Shown: one piece after another, positions 27,555-35,132 of the stretch
How the letters are laid out: every line of letters begins with the position of its first letter
How positions within the stretch are numbered: position 1 is the stretch's first letter
From: Paraburkholderia sp. UYCP14C
Lineage (GTDB): Bacteria > Pseudomonadota > Gammaproteobacteria > Burkholderiales > Burkholderiaceae
Length of the DNA stretch: 64,000 nt
Reading direction: 5' to 3'
NCBI RefSeq assembly: GCF_004197395.1
Contig: NZ_SELS01000030.1
Coordinates: forward strand, 1-64,000
The notes under the pieces: generated by a model
Seen by the model: the letters and a program-made list of their open reading frames with translations, nothing else
The model's database searches: none
What the model was told of the DNA's origin: nothing
Program-made: the position numbers and the translations under genes

Positions 27555-28892
27555 ATGGGACTGGGTGATCACCTTCGCCAGCAACTCGCCGCGAAGGCGT
27601 TGATGAGGCAGCTCGAACGCGTGTCCGACGAGGCGCGCGAGCCAGGCGCGCCGCTCGCGGCAAGCGGCACTCGCGCGGCGCACGATGCCGCGCGCGCCGA
27701 ATTGTGCAGCTTCGAAAGCATGCCGGGCTATCAGCAGGTCGAGATCCTGCGGCAGATGGGCGACAAGCTGCAGGTGCAGTCGCCGTTCTTTCGGGTGCAT
27801 GAAGGCGTGGCGGGCGCGACGACACAGATCGGCGGCGCCGAGTATCTGAACTACGCGAACTACAACTATCTGGGCCTCGCCGGCGATCCGCACGTGTGCG
27901 CGCGTGCGAAAGAGGCGATCGACCGCTATGGCACGTCGGCGTCGGCAAGCCGCATGGTGGCGGGCGAGCGGCCCGTGCAGCGCGAACTCGAAACGGCGCT
28001 CGCGTCGTTCTACGAGGTCGACGATTGCGTCGTGTTCGTCAGCGGCCACGCGACCAACGTGACCGTGATCGGCTCGCTGTTCGGGCCCGGCGACCTGATC
28101 GTGCACGACTCGCTCGCGCATAACAGCATCGTGCAGGGCGCGCAATTGAGCGGCGCCAAACGGCTGAGCTTTCCGCACAATGACTGGCAGGCGCTCGATG
28201 CGTTGCTCGCGCGCGTGCGGCACGACTACCGCCGCGTGCTGATCGCGATCGAAGGTCTGTACAGCATGGACGGCGACATTCCCGATCTCGCGCAATTCGT
28301 CGACATCAAGCGTCGTCATGCGGCGTTCCTGATGGTCGACGAGGCACATTCGCTCGGCGTGCTCGGCGAGCGCGGCAAGGGCGTGCGCGAGCATTGCGGC
28401 GTCGCGAGCGGCGACGTCGATATCTGGATGGGCACGCTGAGCAAAACGCTGGCCGGGTGTGGCGGGTTTATCGCCGGCACCCAGGCGTTGATCGATATCC
28501 TGCGCCATCTCGCGCCGGGCTTCCTGTATAGCGTGGGGCTCGCGCCTGCGTTGGCGGCGGCGTCGCTCGCGGCGCTGGAGCGTCTGGTGGCCGAGCCCGA
28601 GCGGGTCGCGCGCTTGCGCGCACGCGGGCGGCAGTTCATCGACGAAGCGCGTGCCGCCGGTCTCGATACCGGCAAGAGCGCGGGATACGCCGTCGTGCCG
28701 ATCATTTCCGGCAGCACGCTGAAGGCCGCGCAATGGGCGAACGCGATGTTTGCCGAAGGCATCAACGTGCAGCCGATCTTCTATCCAGCCGTCGAGGAAA
28801 AGGCTGCGCGTTTGCGCTTTTTCATCTGCTCGACGCACGAACCCGAACAGATCAGCCGCACGATCGTCGCGCTCACGCGCATCGCTCGCTAA
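27555..28892 (+). CDS. wcbT: WcbT-like alpha-oxoamine synthase (PLP enzyme)
   Basis: 445 residues of the alpha-oxoamine synthase family (8-amino-7-oxononanoate synthase, KBL, serine palmitoyltransferase). These join an acyl thioester to an amino acid with loss of CO2. Seen are YANYNYLGLAGDP, GTSASASRMVAGE, EGLYSMDGD, MVDEAHSLGVLG and the PLP lysine in GTLSKTLAGCGG (Lys297). An N-terminal extension of about 90 residues precedes the core and could contact the carrier protein. Located 23 bases after wcbS and downstream of a PKS lacking a release domain, it is the natural candidate to offload the acyl chain onto an amino acid. Biotin synthesis is unlikely because no bio genes are nearby. Confidence 0.85.
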   Translation: MGLGDHLRQQLAAKALMRQLERVSDEAREPGAPLAASGTRAAHDAARAELCSFESMPGYQQVEILRQMGDKLQVQSPFFRVHEGVAGATTQIGGAEYLNYANYNYLGLAGDPHVCARAKEAIDRYGTSASASRMVAGERPVQRELETALASFYEVDDCVVFVSGHATNVTVIGSLFGPGDLIVHDSLAHNSIVQGAQLSGAKRLSFPHNDWQALDALLARVRHDYRRVLIAIEGLYSMDGDIPDLAQFVDIKRRHAAFLMVDEAHSLGVLGERGKGVREHCGVASGDVDIWMGTLSKTLAGCGGFIAGTQALIDILRHLAPGFLYSVGLAPALAAASLAALERLVAEPERVARLRARGRQFIDEARAAGLDTGKSAGYAVVPIISGSTLKAAQWANAMFAEGINVQPIFYPAVEEKAARLRFFICSTHEPEQISRTIVALTRIAR

Positions 28893-28929
28893 CCACATAC
28901 ACAAAGAATCGAACCCGGGGCAGCCTGCC

Positions 28930-29640
28930 ATGTATGCCGTAGAACCTGCGCGCGCGGATTCGCCCGATCGCGAACACGAACCGCTCGCGCTGCGCTTTCG
29001 CGCCGCGCGCGCCGGCGATTCCGAAACCTGCGCGCCGCTGATCTTCGCATCGGGCGTGCGTGAGTTCGGTTTCTTTCTCGGCGAGCCGGCCGACGCGTGC
29101 ATCCAGTTTCTGGCATTCGCGTTCGCGTCGAAGCTCGGACGCTTTTCGTATCGACGCCACCGTGTGGCGGTGACCGACGACGATCAACCGGTCGCGGTGC
29201 TCGCGCTGCATGACGGACGCCATGCCTGGTTCGACGATCCGCACGTCGCGCTGATGCTGGTGTGGTTCTTCGGCCTGCGCCGCACGGTTCGCATGCTATT
29301 GCGCGGCCTCGTGCTCGAAAGCGAATTGCCGGCGCCGAAGTCGACGCAGACGCTGATCGCCCACTGCGCGACGCATGAGCGCCTGCGCGGCACGGGGGTT
29401 TTCAGCACGCTGTTCGCGGATGCGATGCGCGCGCGTGAGCAGGTGAGTCCGTGGACCCGCGCGGGGCGTGGCGAGCCCGATCGGCACCAACTCGTGCTCG
29501 ATGTACTGGTGAGCAACAAGCGCGCATACGCGCTGTACCGGCGTCTGGGCTTCGTCGAATTGCCGCGCAGGGCGCCGGTTTCGGCGCGACTGCCGGGCGA
29601 GCTCGAATCGGTGCGGATGGAGTGGGTTGGGAAGGAATAA
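28930..29640 (+). CDS. GNAT-family N-acetyltransferase in capsule locus
   Basis: 236 residues from ATG 28930 (the frame is open further upstream, but that part overlaps wcbT). The N-terminal beta strand ALRFRAARAGDSETCAPLIF and the C-terminal LVLDVLVSNKRAYALYRRLGFVEL are typical of GNAT acyltransferases. An acyl-CoA-binding loop is suggested by ATHERLRGTGVFSTLFADAM, with R-x-x-G-x-G/V spacing. It lies 37 bases after the oxoamine synthase gene and probably N-acylates an amino group produced there or on a sugar. No membrane segment is certain, though HVALMLVWFFGLRRTVRMLL is hydrophobic. Substrate unknown. Confidence 0.72.
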   Translation: MYAVEPARADSPDREHEPLALRFRAARAGDSETCAPLIFASGVREFGFFLGEPADACIQFLAFAFASKLGRFSYRRHRVAVTDDDQPVAVLALHDGRHAWFDDPHVALMLVWFFGLRRTVRMLLRGLVLESELPAPKSTQTLIAHCATHERLRGTGVFSTLFADAMRAREQVSPWTRAGRGEPDRHQLVLDVLVSNKRAYALYRRLGFVELPRRAPVSARLPGELESVRMEWVGKE

Positions 29641-29738
29641 GGCGAGCCGCTAACAAGCCGGCTTGCAACAGACAACGCAAAGTACGAGATAGACGCACGA
29701 TGCGGTTGATTGATAAAACAAAAACGAGGACCTGAAAC

Positions 29739-31169
29739 ATGCACATCCACCCCGTAGTTCTTTGCGGCGGGAGCGGCACGCGACTGTGGCCGATGTCGCG
29801 CGGCGGCTACCCGAAGCAGTACCTGGCACTGACCGGCGAACACACGCTGGTCCAGCAGACCGCGTTGCGCCTGCGTGGCATCGATGGCGTCACCGCGCCG
29901 ATCGTCGTCACGAACAACGAGCAGCGCTTTCTTGTCGCCGAACAACTTCGCCAGGTCGACGTGGGGTCGGCGAGCATCGTGCTGGAACCGGCGAGCCGCA
30001 ACACGGCACCGGCCATCGCCGTGGCCGCGTTGCTCGCATTGCGCGACACCCCCGACGCGTTGCTGCTCGTGCTGCCGTCCGATCATGTGATCGCGGGCGA
30101 GGCCGCGTTCGTCAAGGCGGTCGAAGCGGCCGCGCAGATCGCGAAAGACGGGCGTCTGGTCACGTTCGGCATCGCGCCGACCGAGCCGCATACGGGCTAC
30201 GGCTACATTCGGTCGGGCGCGGCGCTGATCGACGGCACGCAGACGTTCGCGGTCGATTCGTTCGTCGAGAAGCCCGATGCCGCGACCGCTCAGCGCTTCA
30301 TCGATGAGGGCCGTTACTACTGGAATAGCGGGATGTTCATGCTGAAGGCGTCGACGTATATGGACGAGCTGCGCCGCTATGAGCCGGAGATCGCGCGTCA
30401 GGCGGAGCTGTCGCTGCAGAGCGCGCAGCAGGACTACGATTTCGTGCGTCTCGATGCCGAGGCGTTCGCAGCCTGCCCGAACATCTCCGTCGACCACGCG
30501 GTGATGGAGAAGACTCAGCGCGCGGCCGTCGTCGCGGTCGCCGATCTGGGCTGGAACGATATCGGTTCGTGGACCGCGCTCGCCGACATCGCCGAGCGCG
30601 ACGCGCAGAACAACGCGCTGATCGGCGACGTTCTGACCGACGCGGTCAGCAACTCGTATATTCGCGCCGAGCATCGGCTGGTGGCGGCGATCGGGCTCGA
30701 GAACGTCGTGATCGTCGAGACCGCCGACGCGGTGCTGGTCGCGCATCGGGACCAGGCGCAGGACGTGAAGAAGATCGTTGCGCAGCTCAATGCGATGGGG
30801 CGTCATGAGTCGGTCACGCATCGTCGCGTGGTGCGGCCGTGGGGTTCGTATGAAGGCATCGATAGCGGCGAGCGCTTCCAGGTCAAGCGCATCGTCGTCA
30901 ATCCCGGCGCGCAGCTTAGTCTGCAGATGCATCATCATCGCGCCGAGCACTGGATCGTCGTGAAGGGCACCGCGCTCGTGACGAACGGTGACAAGGAGAT
31001 CATGCTGACCGAGAACCAGTCGACCTATATTCCGCTCGGCGTGACGCATCGGCTGCTGAACCCGGGCAAGATTCCGCTCGAACTGATCGAGGTGCAGTCG
31101 GGCGCGTATCTCGGTGAGGACGATATCGTGCGGTTCGAAGATACGTACGGGCGTGTGGCGAAGGTTTGA
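29739..31169 (+). CDS. manC: Mannose-1-phosphate guanylyltransferase / mannose-6-phosphate isomerase
   Basis: 476 residues, the usual length of bifunctional type II PMI/GMP enzymes. The nucleotidyltransferase signature is CGGSGTRLWPMSRGGYPKQ (about residues 7-25). VEKPDAATAQ and YYWNSGMFM follow in the GMP half. The C-terminal cupin holds QLSLQMHHHRAEHWIVVKGTA, the zinc site of the isomerase part. It makes GDP-mannose from fructose-6-phosphate via mannose-6-phosphate and mannose-1-phosphate, supplying the capsule glycosyltransferases. A spacer of 98 bases with an AT-rich ribosome region (ACGAGGA) precedes it. An intrinsic terminator lies 37 bases after the stop, so manC ends the capsule transcription unit. 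Confidence 0.93.
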   Translation: MHIHPVVLCGGSGTRLWPMSRGGYPKQYLALTGEHTLVQQTALRLRGIDGVTAPIVVTNNEQRFLVAEQLRQVDVGSASIVLEPASRNTAPAIAVAALLALRDTPDALLLVLPSDHVIAGEAAFVKAVEAAAQIAKDGRLVTFGIAPTEPHTGYGYIRSGAALIDGTQTFAVDSFVEKPDAATAQRFIDEGRYYWNSGMFMLKASTYMDELRRYEPEIARQAELSLQSAQQDYDFVRLDAEAFAACPNISVDHAVMEKTQRAAVVAVADLGWNDIGSWTALADIAERDAQNNALIGDVLTDAVSNSYIRAEHRLVAAIGLENVVIVETADAVLVAHRDQAQDVKKIVAQLNAMGRHESVTHRRVVRPWGSYEGIDSGERFQVKRIVVNPGAQLSLQMHHHRAEHWIVVKGTALVTNGDKEIMLTENQSTYIPLGVTHRLLNPGKIPLELIEVQSGAYLGEDDIVRFEDTYGRVAKV

Positions 31170-31206
31170 CGCCTCTGCCGGTTAAACCCGGCAGCGCATT
31201 TCGCAG

Positions 31207-31236
31207 GCCATCGGTCGAAAGACCGGTGGCTTTTTT
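31207..31236 (+). terminator. Intrinsic terminator of the capsule operon
   Basis: The stem GCCATCGGTC / GACCGGTGGC (one T-G wobble) with a GAAA tetraloop spans 31207-31230 and is followed by six T (31231-31236). It sits just downstream of manC. Confidence 0.9.
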
Positions 31237-31454
31237 CATATGGGTGACACGACATCGACGACCAATAATCAGAACAGAAAGCGGCTAGCGCTCATATTCC
31301 TTACATTTACTGACCGACGCGGCAGCTAGATCGGGAGTAGGATTTGAACTTCGAGAAACTGGTTGGGCACATCCGAAAACGAGGCACCACGCAGCGTAGG
31401 TTCAGATCCATTGGACGGTGACATCGCTTCCTTCGTTAAAAGGGAACTGTCGAA

Positions 31455-31706
31455 ATGAAGAAACTCGCTTTGCTATGGAAATTGGTCAGGAACGATCTGC
31501 GCGTGCTCTCGGCTGCGCTGCAGCATCCCGACCGGCCCGGATGGCTGATTCCGGCAGTCGCTTTGGTAGGGTTATACGCGATCGATCCTTTCAATTTCGC
31601 GGTTCCGTTCGTCGGGGTCGTGGACGACGGCGTACTGGTCCCGATGGCGTTGCACTTGATGGTCCGCTGTCTGCCAACCGAGTTGCGACGCCAGCGCGGC
31701 CGATGA
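31455..31706 (+). CDS. YkvA-like DUF1232 protein
   Basis: 83-residue small membrane-associated protein. The sequence WLIPAVALVGLYAIDPFNFAVPFVGVVDDGVLVPMALHLM carries the DUF1232 signature (YxxxPxDxxPxxxxxxDD), although the middle reads YAIDPFNFAVPFVGVVDD rather than the usual DLIPDFIP. The function of DUF1232 proteins is not established. An AGGGAA ribosome-binding site lies about 9 bases before the ATG. The gene stands alone after the capsule terminator. Confidence 0.7.
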   Translation: MKKLALLWKLVRNDLRVLSAALQHPDRPGWLIPAVALVGLYAIDPFNFAVPFVGVVDDGVLVPMALHLMVRCLPTELRRQRGR

Positions 31707-31778
31707 GGCCTTAAGCCCACTAGCGTTGGGTAGTGTTCGCTGCGAGCGCGGGAAGGTGCCGAAGGTTTTCGGCAAGAC

Positions 31779-32537
31779 TTATGGATCGACGGCAACATCC
31801 TCGTCGTTGCCCATCCCGTGATAGCCGCCCTGAGATATCACGGTCACGTAACGGGGGTTATTTGCACGATAGACGTTGGCATAGATGGACGTGGCCACGA
31901 CGCCGGTGCCACAGTCGAATTTCATGTCCCGGTCGATCAGTCCACTTTTTATATTGACGAGCCGCAAACGGATCATCGACAAAGAACAATCCCTGGAAGT
32001 CTCATACACACCCAGCAATAGATGATTCTTCGTGTGATGCCACATTGGTATTTCAACGACACCAGCCACCCGGGCGGACTGCCGATCTGTGTCGTTAAGA
32101 CTCCCAACCTGATGCAATGCGATGGGCAGAACGTTTTTGCCATCACGCCACTCGCCCAAAGCCTTGGTACCGCTGACTTTTAGAACGATAGGGCACGGAA
32201 CCGGCCGCGTTGCCGACGCGGCTGGCACTCTGGGCGAATCCGCGAAAGAATCAGGTTCGATTGCTTCGCACAGCGCCATCGATCCATCGGGTTGACGTTT
32301 GCCTTGCAGTGGAATGGGAATGCGATGCGCATCGTAGTAGTAGCTGCCGTCGATATGCCACTGACCTGGCTCATTACGATCGACGACATCGTAGCTCTGC
32401 AACGACAAGTGAATAGGCATGCTACCAATCGTGCCGGCATAGTTTTCGATCTCATACCATCCAGCACGGGCCGACGAAGTCGCGGTTAATAACATCGCGC
32501 ATAAGACGCTGCCAGAGAAAACTGGTTTGCGCTTCAT
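31779..32537 (-). CDS. Secreted protein of unknown function
   Basis: 252 residues with a clear Sec signal peptide (MKRKPVFSGSVLCAMLLTA, cleavage likely after SARA). The mature part is beta-rich (WYEIENYAGTIGSMPIHLSLQ, WHIDGSYYYDAHRIPI) and holds four Cys residues that could pair (ALCEA, PVPCPI, SRDCSL, KFDCGT). The Y-x-G-x-I-G-x-x-x-I-x-x-x-L pattern is reminiscent of small periplasmic proteins that respond to substrate or lysozyme, but I do not recognise the family. No operon partner. The codon style is less GC-rich than that of its neighbours. Confidence 0.65.
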   Translation of the reverse strand: MKRKPVFSGSVLCAMLLTATSSARAGWYEIENYAGTIGSMPIHLSLQSYDVVDRNEPGQWHIDGSYYYDAHRIPIPLQGKRQPDGSMALCEAIEPDSFADSPRVPAASATRPVPCPIVLKVSGTKALGEWRDGKNVLPIALHQVGSLNDTDRQSARVAGVVEIPMWHHTKNHLLLGVYETSRDCSLSMIRLRLVNIKSGLIDRDMKFDCGTGVVATSIYANVYRANNPRYVTVISQGGYHGMGNDEDVAVDP

Positions 32538-32699
32538 CGGTTGCGTTCGATCGTCGCCAACAGTTGAAACCGACGATTGTCGGTGTTTTGAACCACGAGG
32601 TCGAATGTCCTAACATGGCCGAAGCTATTCCGGCGCGCATCGTCTCCGGGAAGTGCACAATACCCCGACACACACCCAGCCCCCCACCCAGGAGCCCGC

Positions 32700-33092
32700 A
32701 TGCCCCAGCCCAAACCCATCGAATACGCCGACGCGCCGCCCGAAGTCAAAGCCGTCTACGACGACATCAAGGCGACCCGCCAGGTCGACGACGTGAACAA
32801 CTTCTGGAAGTACATCGCGCAGCATCCGCCGACCCTCGCGCGCACGTGGGACAGCCTGAAAGAAGTGATGGCGCCCGGCGCGCTCGATCCGCTCGTGAAG
32901 GAGCTGCTGTACGTGGCGGTCAGCGTGACGAACAACTGCGGCTATTGCGTCGCGAGCCACACCGCGGCGGCGCGCCGCGCCGGCATGACCGACGAGATGT
33001 TCGGCGAGCTGCAGGCGATCATCGGGATGGCTAATGAAACGAACCGCCTGGCGGTCGGCTATCGCGTCCCGATCGATCCTGCTTTCGAATAA
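32700..33092 (+). CDS. AhpD-like / carboxymuconolactone decarboxylase family protein
   Basis: 130 residues of the CMD/AhpD alkylhydroperoxidase fold. The redox motif NCGYCVASHTAAARRAGM (Cys-x-x-Cys with a following His, about residues 79-96) is intact. AhpD-type proteins act as thiol-disulfide peroxidase partners in the cytoplasm; many genomic copies have no known substrate. The ATG at 32700 follows a CAGGAG ribosome site. Single gene, followed by a GC-rich hairpin at 33109-33136. Confidence 0.82.
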   Translation: MPQPKPIEYADAPPEVKAVYDDIKATRQVDDVNNFWKYIAQHPPTLARTWDSLKEVMAPGALDPLVKELLYVAVSVTNNCGYCVASHTAAARRAGMTDEMFGELQAIIGMANETNRLAVGYRVPIDPAFE

Positions 33093-33108
33093 GAGCTTGA
33101 AACGCGAT

Positions 33109-33136
33109 GCGGCCCGGTCGTACCAACCCGGGCCGC
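33109..33136 (+). terminator. Possible terminator hairpin after the AhpD-like gene
   Basis: Perfect 9-bp stem GCGGCCCGG/CCGGGCCGC with a 10-base loop, 17 bases after the stop. Only a short TT follows, so termination efficiency is uncertain. It also lies 50 bases beyond the end of the convergent minus-strand gene. Confidence 0.5.
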
Positions 33137-33185
33137 TTCGCAAGCTTGATTGCGCCGTCGCATGAAACGGCGCGAGGCCTGGTGC

Positions 33186-33440
33186 TTACAGCGGAATGAC
33201 CTTGACCGGCTCCGAATGACAGGGCGGGGTGTAGACCGGCCCACAGCCATAGTGCACCGGCTCGCAGGGGTTGTAGTGAGGCGGGTTGTAGTACGACGGG
33301 CCGCAAACCGGCGGCTTTTCGCGGTAGCACGAAGGCTCGTACTCACGCGGGTAGCACGAATGGCCGCCACGCACGGACTGAGCAGCGATGTGGTCGAGGT
33401 CGTCGCAGCGCGACAGATCGGCAAGGGTCAAGTGGGACAT
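33186..33440 (-). CDS. Small Cys/Tyr/Pro-rich protein with double-glycine-type leader
   Basis: 84 residues from the ATG at 33440, supported by a GGAG ribosome site just upstream. The first 26 residues (MSHLTLADLSRCDDLDHIAA then QSVRGG) look like a double-glycine leader peptide, with hydrophobic spacing followed by Gly-Gly. The remaining 58 residues are extremely rich in Cys (6), Tyr and Pro, in irregular units such as CYPREYEPS, CGPSYYNPPHYNP and CGPVYTPP. No signal peptide or membrane helix. No peptidase-containing ABC transporter or modifying enzyme is adjacent. It may be a bacteriocin-like peptide, a metal-binding peptide or a structural surface protein; I cannot choose from sequence. Confidence 0.65.
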   Translation of the reverse strand: MSHLTLADLSRCDDLDHIAAQSVRGGHSCYPREYEPSCYREKPPVCGPSYYNPPHYNPCEPVHYGCGPVYTPPCHSEPVKVIPL

Positions 33441-33648
33441 GATGAATCTCCGGCAACGTTGGATGGGTATCGAGCGTGCAAATGCTTTGCGCTCGAGCGT
33501 TCCTGTTGCACGCACCATGCCATGCGGCGCCATTCCACGACCGTGCTGGCTCGAGCGCTGATCGACTGGACTCGGGCACCCGCAAACTGATCGTCGTCGG
33601 CCAACTTGCGGCAGGCCGGTGTCGTTGAGCCGCCAACATGTCGGCCGA

Positions 33649-34335
33649 TCAGCGCATGTCCCATCCCGCGAGCAATGCCGGTAGCTCGGCCATGTCCCTG
33701 AACACGTGCACCGCGCCAGCGCCATGCAACGCGGTCGCGCTGCTATGGCCGAGGTGCGTCGGGCAATAGCCGAATACCGTCGCGCCGGCCGCGACGCCCG
33801 CGGTCGCGCCCGTCACCGTATCCTCGATCACCGCGCAGCGTGTCGGCTCGACGCCGAGTCCCGCGGCGGCGGCGAGGTAGACGTCGGGAAACGGCTTGCT
33901 GCGCGGCATTTCGTGGCCGCTGAAGATGTGTCGGTCGAAGCAGTCGAGGATGCCGGCCTTCACGAGCTGCAATTCGATCTTGACCCGATCCGCGCCCGAC
34001 GCCACCGCAATGCGTCCGTTTAACCTCTGCTGCAACGCGCGCACCGCGAAAGGCGCGCCGTCGATCGCGCGCAATTCATTGTCGAGCGCAAGGTTGCGAC
34101 GCGCGCGGAATTGCGTCAGCCACTCGGCGGTGATTGCAAAGCCGGTGCGTGCCTCGATCAGCGCGGCTTCGTCCTTGACCATCTTGCCGACGAAAATGCG
34201 CATCGTCTCTTCGACGCTCAAATGCCAGCCGAGCTCGCCGAGCATCTCGGTGAGCACGCGGTTCGTTATGGGTTCGGAATCGACGAGCACGCCGTCGCAG
34301 TCGAAGAGCACGGCGTCGAAAGGAAAATCGACCAT
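33649..34335 (-). CDS. HAD-superfamily hydrolase (beta-phosphoglucomutase/phosphatase type)
   Basis: 228 residues from the ATG at 34335, chosen because the conserved motif I follows directly; the open frame continues upstream without support. Motif I is FDCDGVLVDSEP with the nucleophile and acid Asp pair. An alpha-helical cap domain follows, then motif II in IAVASGA, motif III Lys in EMPRSKPFPDVYL and motif IV in AVIEDTVTGATAGVAAG. This is the HAD-IA subfamily that includes phosphoglycolate phosphatase, beta-phosphoglucomutase and YfbT/YniC sugar phosphatases. The physiological substrate cannot be told. It stands alone on the minus strand. Confidence 0.85.
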   Translation of the reverse strand: MVDFPFDAVLFDCDGVLVDSEPITNRVLTEMLGELGWHLSVEETMRIFVGKMVKDEAALIEARTGFAITAEWLTQFRARRNLALDNELRAIDGAPFAVRALQQRLNGRIAVASGADRVKIELQLVKAGILDCFDRHIFSGHEMPRSKPFPDVYLAAAAGLGVEPTRCAVIEDTVTGATAGVAAGATVFGYCPTHLGHSSATALHGAGAVHVFRDMAELPALLAGWDMR

Positions 34336-34535
34336 TCGGGAAAGGTAAAGATAAGGTTCGCGAAGCGGATGAGCATACCTCATTGGGTTGGACCTTCGCC
34401 AGGCGGACACCGATGGCGTCTGCGGCTCATTATTTTTGCCGATTCGGCGACGGATTTTTCTCGCGGCCGCGTTCAAGTAGAAACGGCGCCACTGAAGGCG
34501 CCGACTCGTTCCGGCTTTGAAGGGGAGAAACCGAC

Positions 34536-34853
34536 ATGAACACCAATCGCATGATTCGTCTGCTGGGTTCCACGCTGGCGACCGCGCTGTGCTGCGCGGC
34601 CACGCTGACGGCCGTGCCCGCATCCGCTCAAGTGGTCATCGCGCCGATGGCGCCGCCGCCGCCGCGCGTCGAAGTCGTGCCCGCGCCGCGCGACGGCTAT
34701 GTATGGGATCAGGGCCGCTGGCGCTGGGATCACGGCCGCTATGTGTGGGTGCCGGGCCACTGGCAGCCGGTGCGCGTCGGCTATCACTGGGTGCCGGGGC
34801 ATTGGGCGCAACGCGGGCCGCACTGGCGCTGGATCGAAGGTCATTGGGCTTGA
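34536..34853 (+). CDS. Secreted WXXGXW-repeat protein
   Basis: 105 residues: a Sec signal peptide ending near VPASAQ, a Pro/Val-rich linker, then repeated aromatic units GYVWDQGRWRWDHG, YVWVPGHWQ, YHWVPGHWAQRG and WRWIEGHWA. This is the YXWXGXW/WXXGXW repeat family common in Burkholderiales, presumably periplasmic or outer-membrane associated; function unknown. A GAAGGGGAG ribosome site lies before the ATG. The tiny lipoprotein gene that follows begins 12 bases after the stop, suggesting an operon. Confidence 0.85.
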   Translation: MNTNRMIRLLGSTLATALCCAATLTAVPASAQVVIAPMAPPPPRVEVVPAPRDGYVWDQGRWRWDHGRYVWVPGHWQPVRVGYHWVPGHWAQRGPHWRWIEGHWA

Positions 34854-34865
34854 GCGAGGTCTGCG

Positions 34866-34967
34866 ATGAAAACACTCGTGATGATTCTGCTGGCGGCGTC
34901 GCTCGCCGGCTGTGTGGTCTATCCGGCACGCCCGGCCGTTTATCGGCCGGCGGTCGTCGTATATTGA
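34866..34967 (+). CDS. Tiny lipoprotein (33 aa)
   Basis: A short reading frame encodes a 33-residue peptide that is almost entirely a lipoprotein signal: MKTLVMILLAASLAGC (lipobox LAGC, Cys16) followed by VVYPARPAVYRPAVVVY. The mature part would be an 18-residue Tyr/Pro/Val tail anchored to a membrane. GAGCGAGG upstream can serve as ribosome site. It is probably co-transcribed with the WXXGXW protein gene. Similar tiny Val/Tyr/Pro lipoproteins are known next to such repeat proteins; role unknown. Confidence 0.65.
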   Translation: MKTLVMILLAASLAGCVVYPARPAVYRPAVVVY

Positions 34968-35048
34968 TCGCGTACGTGATACCACGCCGGACCGCGGCAC
35001 AGCGGCACTAAAACCATAACGACACGACAGCTTAAGGAGCGGCGGCAA

Positions 35049-35132
35049 GTGAACGACGTTGATCCCGTGATGCGGCCCGCGCGCAAACGCGAACGCGCGC
35101 GCGTGAAGTCGCGACGGAGCCGCGCGCCTTGA
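35049..35132 (+). CDS. Arg-rich leader ORF coupled to ECF sigma factor
   Basis: A 27-codon frame starts at GTG 35049, 9 bases after a perfect AAGGAG (35034-35039), and ends with TGA at 35130-35132. That stop overlaps the TTG start of the sigma factor gene (TTGA). The predicted peptide is strikingly basic (MNDVDPVMRPARKRERAR, then VKSRRSRAP). It has the best ribosome site in this stretch, while the sigma gene has a weaker GGAG and a rare TTG start. Translation of the leader probably feeds ribosomes into the sigma gene by coupling. Could be a regulatory leader peptide. Confidence 0.5.
   Translation: MNDVDPVMRPARKRERARVKSRRSRAP

Noticed and set aside
815-31169. Calling this the B. pseudomallei 6-deoxyheptan capsule locus
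   Set aside because: The conserved wcbO-T/manC part matches that type, but no heptose-pathway genes (gmhA, hddA, hddC type) and a different glycosyltransferase set are present in the window, so the polysaccharide is likely different.
34932-34950. Palindrome CCGGCCG-TTTAT-CGGCCGG considered as a terminator
   Set aside because: It lies inside the coding part of the tiny lipoprotein gene and has no T tract; probably a by-product of repeated Pro/Ala/Arg codons.
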